Assembly (NCBI GenBank): GCA_022827225.1
Contig: JAJDTJ010000071.1
Span: 1 to 61,544, forward strand
Reading direction: 5' to 3'
Length of the DNA: 61,544 bases
Source of the DNA: Candidatus Poribacteria bacterium
GTDB lineage: Bacteria > Poribacteria > WGA-4E > WGA-3G
The notes under the pieces were generated by a model. That model saw only the letters and a program-made list of their open reading frames with translations. It had not been told where the DNA came from and ran no database searches. Below, piece by piece: positions 33,336 through 39,869 of this stretch; the stretch's first letter is position 1; every line of letters starts with the position of its first letter. The translations under genes were made by a program, and so were the position numbers.

Positions 33336-33949
33336 TAAGCTTTTCGCCTGCCTTCCAATGCTTTAGCAAGGGTTACTTCGTCAATGTATTCGAGATCTCC
33401 GCCGACAGGGATACCGTAAGCGATACGCGTGACGGCGATATCAAACATCTCCAAGTGTTGTGTGAGATAGAGAGCCGTCGCCTGTCCTTCTGTCGTCCAA
33501 TTCGTGGCGAGGATTACCTCTTGCACCGGCTCAGGGTTTTTAGCGGAGTCCTTGATCCGTTGAAAGAGTTTATTAATTCCGAGTTCCTCGGGTCCGGTGC
33601 CGTCTAACGGGGACAGAACGCCCCCGAGTACATGATAGAGTCCGGTGTAGCCGTTAGTTCTCTCGATTGCCCACAGATCGTCGGATTCTTCAACGACGCA
33701 GATTAACCGCTGGTTGCGGCGCGGACTGCTACAGATATAACACGGATTCGTATCGGTAATCATACCACAGACATCGCAATAACAGAGTTGCTGTTTTACC
33801 TGGGCAATCGCTTCCGCAATTCCGGCGGTTTCCGTGTCCGGTAACTTCAGCATAAAGAACGCTAAGCGTTGTGCTGTTTTCTGACCGATCGTCGGGAGTT
33901 TTTGGAGCTCAGTGATGAGCCTCGCCAGCGGTTTCGGGTATTCTTGCAT
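33335..33949 (-). CDS. recR: Recombination mediator RecR
   Basis: A 204-residue RecR, which works with RecO (and RecF) to load RecA on gapped DNA. The N-terminal helix-hairpin-helix region is KLPTIGQKTAQRLAFF. The zinc finger is CYCDVCGMITDTNPCYIC, and the TOPRIM segment is ICVVEESDDLWAIERT followed by YHVLGGVLSPLDGTGPE. Length is normal. Gene order dnaX-ybaB-recR on the minus strand is the classical arrangement. Confidence 0.96.
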   Translation of the reverse strand: MQEYPKPLARLITELQKLPTIGQKTAQRLAFFMLKLPDTETAGIAEAIAQVKQQLCYCDVCGMITDTNPCYICSSPRRNQRLICVVEESDDLWAIERTNGYTGLYHVLGGVLSPLDGTGPEELGINKLFQRIKDSAKNPEPVQEVILATNWTTEGQATALYLTQHLEMFDIAVTRIAYGIPVGGDLEYIDEVTLAKALEGRRKA

Positions 33950-34091
33950 AATGCGTTAGAGAAATGGCTGTCGGAAACTGTCGGCTTTCAGCATTCGGCT
34001 GTCGGAAACCTTCAGTAAAAGAGGGTTCCGATGAAATCAAAGTTTCTTTGCTATCTGCTGATTGCTGATGGCTGACTGCTGATGGCTATTC
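33950..34091. repeat. CTG-type heptamer repeats between recR and ybaB
   Basis: Units such as CTGTCGGAAACTGTCGG and GGCTGACTGCTGATGGCT with an interior AGAGGGTTCC. This is the same repeat class that is translated in the surface protein at 14530 and 17050. Confidence 0.6.
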
Positions 34092-34400
34092 TTACGGGAG
34101 TCCCGGAATTTTTAGGCCGCCGGTCAATTTACTCATTTCCGCGGACATCAATTCTTGGGATTGTTGCAGCGCTTCGTTAACTGCCGCGACAATCAAATCT
34201 TCAAGCATTTCCGTGTCTTCCGGGTCAACGACTTCCGGGGTAATCCGGAGCGAGATCACTTCTTGTTGTCCGTTGACAACGGCGGTTACCATTCCACCGC
34301 CGACAGTCGCTTCAACGGTTCGGTTCGCAAGTTCTTCACGGATTTCAAGCATCCGTTTCTGCATCTGTTGCGCCTGTTTCATCAGGTCATTCATTTTCAT
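34092..34400 (-). CDS. ybaB: YbaB/EbfC nucleoid-associated protein
   Basis: A 102-residue DNA-binding protein of the YbaB/EbfC family. It shows the N-terminal helix MNDLMKQAQQMQKRMLEIRE, the central beta region TVEATVGGGMVTAVVNGQQE and the C-terminal helix LIVAAVNEALQQSQE. It lies between dnaX and recR as in most bacteria. The family forms tweezer-like dimers that bind DNA; the exact role is unsettled. Confidence 0.95.
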   Translation of the reverse strand: MKMNDLMKQAQQMQKRMLEIREELANRTVEATVGGGMVTAVVNGQQEVISLRITPEVVDPEDTEMLEDLIVAAVNEALQQSQELMSAEMSKLTGGLKIPGLP

Positions 34401-34517
34401 AGTGTTTGTCCCGTCACCAAGCGGTTTACGTCCCTCGTTTTCTCAAAAAATACTTGGCGCGATAAAGTTTCCTTATTCCTTGTAAGGTAAACGCTTCCCG
34501 AATTTGGGAAGCAGTTG

Positions 34518-36332
34518 TTATTGGGTTTCCAGAACTGTGGCATCAAAAAGACTGAGTGCAGTTTTGAGCTGCGGATCGTCCTGGGCTTCAATTTTCCGTA
34601 TGTACGCTGTCTTTCGTTCCTGTTTCTCTGTTCCGTCTTGATCCGCTGTGGATTCCATAGCAGTATCCAATGCGACCAACTCAATATTGACCGTGGCACC
34701 GACTTCTTGGCTGAGCACCTCGGCGATCAATTTCTCGTCTTCATCTCTCACTGTCGGTAGAAACGAAGCTGAGCATGCGATTTTAACCGTGTTTGCCCCG
34801 TTCACAGTCGGCACAGATTTGTCTAACAAGCCGTTCCTAATGCGTCCCACCGGGAGTTTGGACTTTACATCCTCCCAGAATAGCGGTAGGTCAGCAAGGT
34901 CTCGGATGGCTGTCTCTGGTGGTGAAGTGAGTGACATGGATGAATCTGGGGCGACGGGAATTGTCGGGCTCGGTTCGTCTGTTATGCTTGTGAGGCTATC
35001 TTCGGAATCAGATCGGGGCGAATCGGATTGGATCAATGGCGCGGGGTCTTGATTTTTGGGGATGGATGTCTGCGCCGATGTGTTCTGTCTATCGTGTGCC
35101 TGAAAGCCTGATAGTGGGGGCGAGGTTACCTCGTCCCTACGTGCCGAAAGCCCAGCGGTATCAAGTTTCTGCTCAAGTTCGGATAATTTATCGACAATCT
35201 CTTGGAGCGGAATCCCCTCTTCAAGCGAGTTCATCTGAATAAAGGCAGCTTCTAATTGGAGTTGCGGGTAACCGTAGGTTTTGATGTCGCGGTCGGTCTG
35301 CATCAAAATCTTGATGATCCGTGAGAGCCGGTTCACCGACATCCGTTCCGCCTTCTCTTTGAGTTCCGGGAGGTCTGATTTCGGGCTCTGAACCATTTCG
35401 CTTAAGCCGTCGTCGATTGCCAAAAGTCGCAGGTCTCGGAAATAGGCGACCAATTGATCGAGGCATTGCGAGAGGTCGGTTCCCTGTTTCGCGAGGTTAT
35501 TGAGCGTTTTTAGGCTTTTCGAGAGGTCCCTCGCTATCATCGCCGTTGTCAGTTCTCGAAGGAGCGAACTCGAACCGAGTCCGATGATCTGTTCGACTGC
35601 ATCGACGGTCAATTCTTTACCGGCAGAGGAGACGAGGCGTTCCAACAGGTTTTCGGCATCGCGTAAACAGCCTTCAGATTGACGCGTGATAAGCGTGAGG
35701 ACATCCGGATCGGCTGAAATTTCTTCCGTTTCGGCGATTAACTGTAACCGTTCAATAATCTTCTCATTTTCGAGGTGTCGGAAATCGAAGTCTTGACAGC
35801 GGGAGCTGATGGTCTTCGGAATTTTAGCGTGTTCCGTCGTCGCCATGATGAAGATGACGTGTGGTGGCGGTTCTTCAAGCGTTTTAAGCAGGGCGTTGAA
35901 CGCCTCGGTTGAGAGCATGTGGGCTTCATCAATGATATAGATTTTGTAGGTACAGGTAGCCGGGGAGAGTTTTACGTTTTCGCGAAGGTCTCGGATCGTA
36001 TCAATACCGCGATTCGAGGCGGCATCCATCTCAAGGACATCGAGGGCTCTGCCTTGTGAAATTTCTTCACAGAAGACGCATTTGTTACAAGGTTCCGCCG
36101 TCTTGCTGGTGTCGAATTGGGTCTCTTGGCTACGGTTGGGGCAGTTGACGGCTTTGGCGAGGATGCGAGCGATGGTCGTTTTACCGGTACCACGGGGACC
36201 CCAGAAAAGATAGGCGTGTCCGATGCGTTCAGACAGAATCTGGTTTTTTAACGTTGTGGTGACATGCTCCTGTCCAACAACGTCACTGAAGCTTTGCGGA
36301 CGCCACTTTTGGGCGAGAACCTCGTAAGACAT
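34518..36332 (-). CDS. dnaX: DNA polymerase III subunits gamma/tau
   Basis: A 604-residue clamp-loader ATPase. Walker A is GPRGTGKT at 45-52, zinc-binding Cys residues lie at about 64 and 82-88 (PCNKCVFCEE), Walker B is IYIIDEAHMLS, sensor 1 is IFIMATTEHAKIP and the SRC motif is ISSRCQDFDF. The C-terminal half carries the tau-like extension. An insertion near residues 396-407 (ARRDEVTSPPL) is encoded by a REP-like palindrome. AGAGAGGA lies 8 nt upstream of the ATG. The SRP RNA gene lies directly upstream on the same strand. Confidence 0.96.
   Translation of the reverse strand: MSYEVLAQKWRPQSFSDVVGQEHVTTTLKNQILSERIGHAYLFWGPRGTGKTTIARILAKAVNCPNRSQETQFDTSKTAEPCNKCVFCEEISQGRALDVLEMDAASNRGIDTIRDLRENVKLSPATCTYKIYIIDEAHMLSTEAFNALLKTLEEPPPHVIFIMATTEHAKIPKTISSRCQDFDFRHLENEKIIERLQLIAETEEISADPDVLTLITRQSEGCLRDAENLLERLVSSAGKELTVDAVEQIIGLGSSSLLRELTTAMIARDLSKSLKTLNNLAKQGTDLSQCLDQLVAYFRDLRLLAIDDGLSEMVQSPKSDLPELKEKAERMSVNRLSRIIKILMQTDRDIKTYGYPQLQLEAAFIQMNSLEEGIPLQEIVDKLSELEQKLDTAGLSARRDEVTSPPLSGFQAHDRQNTSAQTSIPKNQDPAPLIQSDSPRSDSEDSLTSITDEPSPTIPVAPDSSMSLTSPPETAIRDLADLPLFWEDVKSKLPVGRIRNGLLDKSVPTVNGANTVKIACSASFLPTVRDEDEKLIAEVLSQEVGATVNIELVALDTAMESTADQDGTEKQERKTAYIRKIEAQDDPQLKTALSLFDATVLETQ
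35108..35146 (-). repeat. In-frame REP-like palindrome in dnaX
   Basis: GGGGGCGAGGTTACCTCGTC followed by CCTAC; the core CGAGGTTACCTCG is a near-perfect palindrome. Read in the dnaX frame it gives ARRDEVTSPPL, in the linker between the ATPase/oligomerisation part and the C-terminal domain. Confidence 0.75.
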
Positions 36333-36405
36333 TGCGCAATCCTCTCTTATATGGCTTAGGTTGGGGAACCGGAGGTGGACAGTCGTGTTGATATGTCTAA
36401 AAAAT

Positions 36406-36674
36406 GACTATGCACCCAGAGTTGACAAGTTCCTCCAAGCGTTGCCCGCGTCGTTAGCTCAGGCCAGGCACCCTTGCGTCACACGCACAACTCATCTACC
36501 GCTGCTTCCTTCCGGACCTGACGGGGTTCAACAAGCGTGCGTTGCTCAAGACCCAACCATCAACACTACGTGCGTGGGACGGACCCCACAGAAACAGGCC
36601 GCATACCGGGGATTCAGTCCTGCTTTAGCGGATTGCAGATACAGGGCACCGCTACCTCCCCACCTAGCATAGTC
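36406..36674 (-). ncRNA. ffs: Large bacterial signal recognition particle RNA
   Basis: On the minus strand the RNA contains the Alu-type 5' part (GCTAGGTGGGGAGGTAGCGG, TGCCCTGTA), as in Bacillus-type scRNA. It also has the SRP54-binding hairpin GTCAGGTCCGGAAGGAAGCA followed by GCGGTA. The ends pair: GACTATGC at the 5' end (36674-36667) with GCATAGTC at the 3' end (36413-36406). A T-run (36404-36399) follows as a terminator. Total about 269 nt, the length of the long bacterial form with both Alu and S domains. It lies between tRNA-Ser(GGA) and dnaX. Confidence 0.95.
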
Positions 36675-36697
36675 AAGGCTTAATTATGTAAAAAAAC

Positions 36698-36789
36698 TGG
36701 CGGAGAGAGTGGGATTCGAACCCACGGTACTGCAAAACAGCACACATGATTTCCAGTCATGCCAGTTCAACCAACTCCTGCATCTCTCC
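36698..36789 (-). tRNA. tRNA-Ser(GGA), CCA encoded
   Basis: The acceptor stem GGAGAGA/TCTCTCC closes the cloverleaf, with a long variable arm typical of serine tRNAs. The anticodon loop CTGGAAA gives anticodon GGA, and the TPsiC arm reads GTGGGTTCGAATCCCAC. Discriminator G is followed by an encoded CCA (36700-36698). The downstream neighbour is the SRP RNA. Confidence 0.95.
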
Positions 36790-36873
36790 GGATTAGGATA
36801 TAGCAACTGTCCTTCCGTTCTGCCATCTTTCCTATCAAGAAGTTCTCGGTTATGTGTCCGTTCTATCTCATAA

Positions 36874-36946
36874 TGGAGCAGACGGGATTTGAACCCGTGA
36901 CCTCATCCGTGCGAGGGATGCACTCTCCCAACTGAGCTACTGCCCC
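36874..36946 (-). tRNA. tRNA-Ala(CGC)
   Basis: Acceptor GGGGCAG pairs with CTGCTCC (one G-T pair), discriminator A, no CCA encoded. The anticodon stem CATCC/GGATG encloses the loop CTCGCAC, giving anticodon CGC, which reads GCG. The D arm TAGCTCAGTTGGGAGAG and T arm ACGGGTTCAAATCCCGT are standard. Confidence 0.92.
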
Positions 36947-36990
36947 ACAATAGACTTCCCCACAATAGACTTCAAATTAATACAAAAAAA

Positions 36991-37075
36991 CGGAGAGAGT
37001 GGGATTCGAACCCACGGTGACTTGCGCCACAACAGTTTTCGAGACTGTCCAGTTCAACCACTCCTGCATCTCTCC
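36991..37075 (-). tRNA. tRNA-Ser(CGA)
   Basis: Acceptor GGAGAGA/TCTCTCC, loop CTCGAAA giving anticodon CGA, long variable arm (GTGGCGCAAGTCAC type), discriminator G, no CCA encoded. It resembles the other serine tRNAs in the cluster, which suggests duplication and divergence. Confidence 0.94.
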
Positions 37076-37089
37076 ATATTTGGCATAAT

Positions 37090-37190
37090 ACATACGGCAA
37101 ACGGGGTTTAAAACCTCACGATAACACCCCACCAGCCGGGTTTGAAACCCTGGGGGAAACACCCAAGCAAAAACCCCGCGAGGCGGCGCG
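37090..37190. repeat. Hairpin repeats and AACACCCAAGCAAAAAC unit downstream of tadA
   Basis: GGGGTTTAAAACCTC and CCGGGTTTGAAACCCTGG are small palindromes. They are followed by GGAAACACCCAAGCAAAAAC, a unit repeated at 29496, 38291, 53941 and 61366. No gene lies between tRNA-Ser(CGA) and tadA. Confidence 0.6.
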
Positions 37191-37233
37191 TAAGCCGTAT
37201 AAATTCTATAACGATGCGGTCCGCGTTTAAGAT

Positions 37234-37713
37234 TCACGCATCCCGTGGACGGCGGCGTTGCTGAAAAAAAGTTTTCAAGAGCGCGCTGCTCTCGTCTGCG
37301 AATACACCACTGACGAGTTCGACCCGATGGTTCAACCGCTCATCTTCAAGAATATTGTAGAGTGTACCGGCTGCCCCGGCTTTAGGGTCGCTCGCTGCGT
37401 AAACAACTTTCGGAATACGTGCTAACACAATCGCACCGGCGCACATAGCGCACGGTTCTAACGTTACATAAAGCGTGGTATCCGTGAACCGCCAGTTCCC
37501 GATTTCCTTGGATGCTGCCTGTATCACGAGCATCTCTGCGTGTGCGATCGGACTGCCGGACGCTTCGCGTAGGTTATGTGCCTCAGCGATACGGACCCCT
37601 TCGCGAACAAGAATTGCACCGACCGGCACTTCACCTACGTCGGACGCTTTCCGTGCTAACGCGAGTGCCTGTGCCATCCAGAAACGGTCGCGATCTACAT
37701 GCTGTTCAGTCAT
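37234..37713 (-). CDS. tadA: tRNA-specific adenosine deaminase TadA
   Basis: A 159-residue zinc deaminase that converts A34 of tRNA-Arg(ACG) to inosine. The zinc ligands are His58 in SPIAHAEM (with catalytic Glu60) and Cys88/Cys91 in LEPCAMC; VPVGAILV and YNILEDERLNH are further TadA features. Its ATG lies only 11 nt after the 3' end of tRNA-Arg(ACG), its expected substrate, so both probably come from one transcript. No Shine-Dalgarno sequence fits in that gap. Confidence 0.95.
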   Translation of the reverse strand: MTEQHVDRDRFWMAQALALARKASDVGEVPVGAILVREGVRIAEAHNLREASGSPIAHAEMLVIQAASKEIGNWRFTDTTLYVTLEPCAMCAGAIVLARIPKVVYAASDPKAGAAGTLYNILEDERLNHRVELVSGVFADESSALLKTFFQQRRRPRDA

Positions 37714-37724
37714 TGCGTATTAAA

Positions 37725-37798
37725 AGCGCCTGAGAGGATTCGAACCCCCGGCCTTCTGATCCGTAGTCAGATGCTCTAATCCGCTGAGCTACAGGCGC
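37725..37798 (-). tRNA. tRNA-Arg(ACG)
   Basis: Acceptor GCGCCTG/CAGGCGC, anticodon stem TCTGA/TCAGA-type with loop CTACGGA giving anticodon ACG, T arm GGGGGTTCGAATCCTCT. The discriminator reads T here (A or G is usual for arginine) and no CCA is encoded. This tRNA is the standard target of TadA, whose gene follows. Confidence 0.92.
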
Positions 37799-37861
37799 AT
37801 ATCGTACGGTATTGAAGAACCCTAAAACGGTTTCTTCCTAAAGGGTCTATTACAAAAAAAA

Positions 37862-37946
37862 CGGAGAGGGTGGGATTCGAACCCACGATGGCTTGCGCCA
37901 TAACTGCTTAGCAGGCAGTCCAGTTCAACCACTCCTGCACCTCTCC
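37862..37946 (-). tRNA. tRNA-Ser(GCT)
   Basis: Acceptor GGAGAGG/CCTCTCC, loop CTGCTAA giving anticodon GCT for AGC/AGU codons, long variable arm (ATGGCGCAAGCCAT), discriminator G, no CCA. Confidence 0.94.
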
Positions 37947-37954
37947 ATATATAA

Positions 37955-38042
37955 TGGCGGTGGGAGTAGGATTCGAACCCACGGTGGCTTTCGCCACAAC
38001 GGTTTTCAAGACCGCCGCCTTCGTCCACTCAGCCATCCCACC
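37955..38042 (-). tRNA. tRNA-Ser(TGA), CCA encoded
   Basis: Acceptor GGTGGGA/TCCCACC, loop CTTGAAA giving anticodon TGA, long variable arm (GTGGCGAAAGCCAC). Discriminator G is followed by encoded CCA (37957-37955). First gene of the minus-strand RNA cluster, right behind a consensus promoter. Confidence 0.94.
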
Positions 38043-38075
38043 ATGTTGCATGCTTTCTGTCAATTATTCATATAT

Positions 38076-38104
38076 ATTATACACTATCAAAAAAGCCTTG
38101 TCAA
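38076..38104 (-). promoter_or_regulatory. Consensus sigma-70 promoter of the tRNA/SRP cluster
   Basis: On the minus strand TTGACA (38104-38099), a 17-nt spacer and TATAAT (38081-38076): a perfect match to the housekeeping consensus. The first tRNA begins 34 bp downstream of the -10 box, so it probably drives tRNA-Ser(TGA) and the genes beyond it. Confidence 0.85.
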
Positions 38105-39046
38105 GTTAATATTTAGTTTTCAATTTTCAAGGACCCAAAACCAACAATCTATGCTACAGTCCACAGGAGACTAACGGTTTCCTATGGTACAAATGGTACA
38201 AACAGGGGTATTTAGTTTTACGTATTCACTTTGTATATATGAATATATCTCCTTCTGTAGGAGCGAGTGTTTTTGCTTACAAGAAATCCGCAGAAATACC
38301 CAAGCAAATACCCCCAGCAAAAACGGTGTTTCTTCACGCTCGCGATCTTGCGCTAAGGCACTTTAATTTTTTTTGTACGCAAAAATCTGCGTCCTATTTT
38401 TTTTCCGATGGGTTAGGGTCTATCAGTTCAAGTTCCGGGTGCGATCACAGGTGTTCACTTATCAGGGACTTTAAGAGGCAGTGCGTCTGTGCTTAAAATG
38501 TTACACCTGTGTAACATTGGGTATGGATGTGCCATTGCGATAAACTTAGTCGTTGTAAGGGTTCAGAGGCGATTGTGTTATGGTTTCGTATTTGAAAAAA
38601 AAGGCGAAAAGTGTAACATTTTCGATTTGCGTTTGGGGTGACTCTGAGTCGTTAGGCAAAAGGGTTTTCGTTTTAACCGAGTCTACGTTTTGTACGCCTT
38701 ATGTCTGGGTGAAGGGTTAATAGTTACTGGTGATTGGTTACTGGTTAATGGTAAGAGGTTTCTTTTTTTTACCAATAACTAAAAGGGCGTGATTTCCCGT
38801 ACCAATAACTAACAACCAACAACTAATAACCAACAACCACTTGCTATAAAAGAGGAGCATGCGTAAGTCCTAAATATCATTCAATTAGTATGTATATGAT
38901 AACATATATAATGTAGAGATGCAAATTTATTTTTTATATAGACAACGGACAGCCGATACGCTACAATGATACCGACAAGTCCCCTGATAAGGCGGATTTA
39001 GGAGTTTCTTACGCGCTCAGCACTTTATTTCAAAAATACCCACGAT
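38105..39046. other. Repeat-rich intergenic region without a convincing gene
   Basis: It contains AAATACCCAAGCAAATACCC (38295), a GTGTAACAT inverted and direct repeat group (38498-38619) and ACTGGTTAC/ACCAATAACT heptamer-like repeats with GGGCGTGATTTCCC (38710-38840). An AT-rich stretch and a CCCCTGATAAGG hairpin (38981-39004) follow. Short open frames here consist of repeats and have no SD. Confidence 0.6.
38498..38619. repeat. Inverted and direct repeats of GTGTAACAT
   Basis: ATGTTACAC (38498-38506), 2-nt spacer, GTGTAACAT (38509-38517): a perfect 9-bp inverted repeat. A third half-site GTGTAACAT lies at 38611-38619, set in AAAAGTGTAACATTTTC. It could be an operator or a decayed mobile end; no adjacent regulator gene is seen. 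Confidence 0.5.
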
Positions 39047-39625
39047 ATGACAACACATTCGCACGCCGTTCTAAACATGGCGCTCCTCTCAAAACGAGAC
39101 AAACCGTTCCTCAACACTTACGCCTTCATCGGCGCGGTGCTGCCCGATATACCGATATTCATCTTCTTCATCATTGAAAGCATCATCCGTAAAACACCAC
39201 AGCAGGAACTTTGGGGGACCCTATACTTCACCGAATCGTGGCAGAATTTTTTCGACATCTTCAATTCCTTCCCACTCATCCTGATCCTGTTAGGGATCGG
39301 GTATTATCTCCTGAACTCCGAGCGGATAACCGTCTTGGCGTGGAGTCTGCTCATCCATTGCGGTTTCGACTTCCTAACACACCACGACGACGGACACCAT
39401 CACCTCTTCCCGCTCTCCGATTTCGTTTTTGAGAGTCCGGTCTCGTATTGGGATCGCAATCACTACGCAGGCATCGTCGCACCGATAGAGCGCGTCGTTT
39501 TTCTCATCGCCTCCATCTACCTCTACCGCAGACTGAAGACCCGCCTCGCGCGGTGGTGCCTAATCATCGTGAACGTCCTGTTTGTCGTTTCCTACCTACT
39601 CTTTTTCCTTTTCCGTTCGGGTTGA
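39047..39625 (+). CDS. Integral membrane protein, probable YdjM/DUF457-like metal-dependent hydrolase
   Basis: A 192-residue protein with about four hydrophobic helices (about 30-48, 72-88, 145-160 and 168-190). The His/Asp pattern THSHAVLN, IGAVLPDIPIF and IHCGFDFLTHHDDGHHHLFPLSDF is typical of the inner-membrane YdjM/DUF457 group. Those proteins carry a membrane-embedded metal site; their substrates are mostly unknown. There is no clear SD before the ATG. It stands alone between repeat-rich stretches. Confidence 0.6.
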   Translation: MTTHSHAVLNMALLSKRDKPFLNTYAFIGAVLPDIPIFIFFIIESIIRKTPQQELWGTLYFTESWQNFFDIFNSFPLILILLGIGYYLLNSERITVLAWSLLIHCGFDFLTHHDDGHHHLFPLSDFVFESPVSYWDRNHYAGIVAPIERVVFLIASIYLYRRLKTRLARWCLIIVNVLFVVSYLLFFLFRSG

Positions 39626-39720
39626 ATCTATAGTTGTCGGTACACAGTACGGTTTTCTGCGAAAACCTTTCGGTTGATGGTTGTCAGTTATCGGTACTCA
39701 GTGCTCAGTTAATCTGAACT
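39626..39720. repeat. Hairpin module and heptamer-like repeats
   Basis: CAGTAC, hairpin GGTTTTCTGCGAAAACC (39651-39667), then TTTCGG, an inverted copy of the module at 32258. It is followed by TTGTCAGTTATCGGTAC repeats. From 39760 to 39850 a larger imperfect inverted repeat (GGATAGG with CCTATCC) is visible. Confidence 0.65.
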
Positions 39721-39869
39721 GTGATTTATGGGATTCAATGATTTACAAGATTTGAACCTTACCTTGTCACGGGTGCGGATAGGACGCAACACAGAGGTGT
39801 GCTGCGGTGACAATCCTATCCAACGAACTTGCGGATATTATACACATATTCCGCGAATTTGCATCCGCC

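Noticed and set aside
36361..36672. 103-codon plus-strand open frame
   Set aside because: It is the antisense of the SRP RNA, whose conserved structure explains the sequence.
36977..37237. Open frame of 86 codons on the minus strand
   Set aside because: It covers tRNA-Ser(CGA) and flanking repeats; its peptide ends are translations of tRNA sequence.
38184..38496. Short plus-strand open frames after the tRNA cluster
   Set aside because: They translate repeat DNA, have no SD, and overlap each other in two frames.
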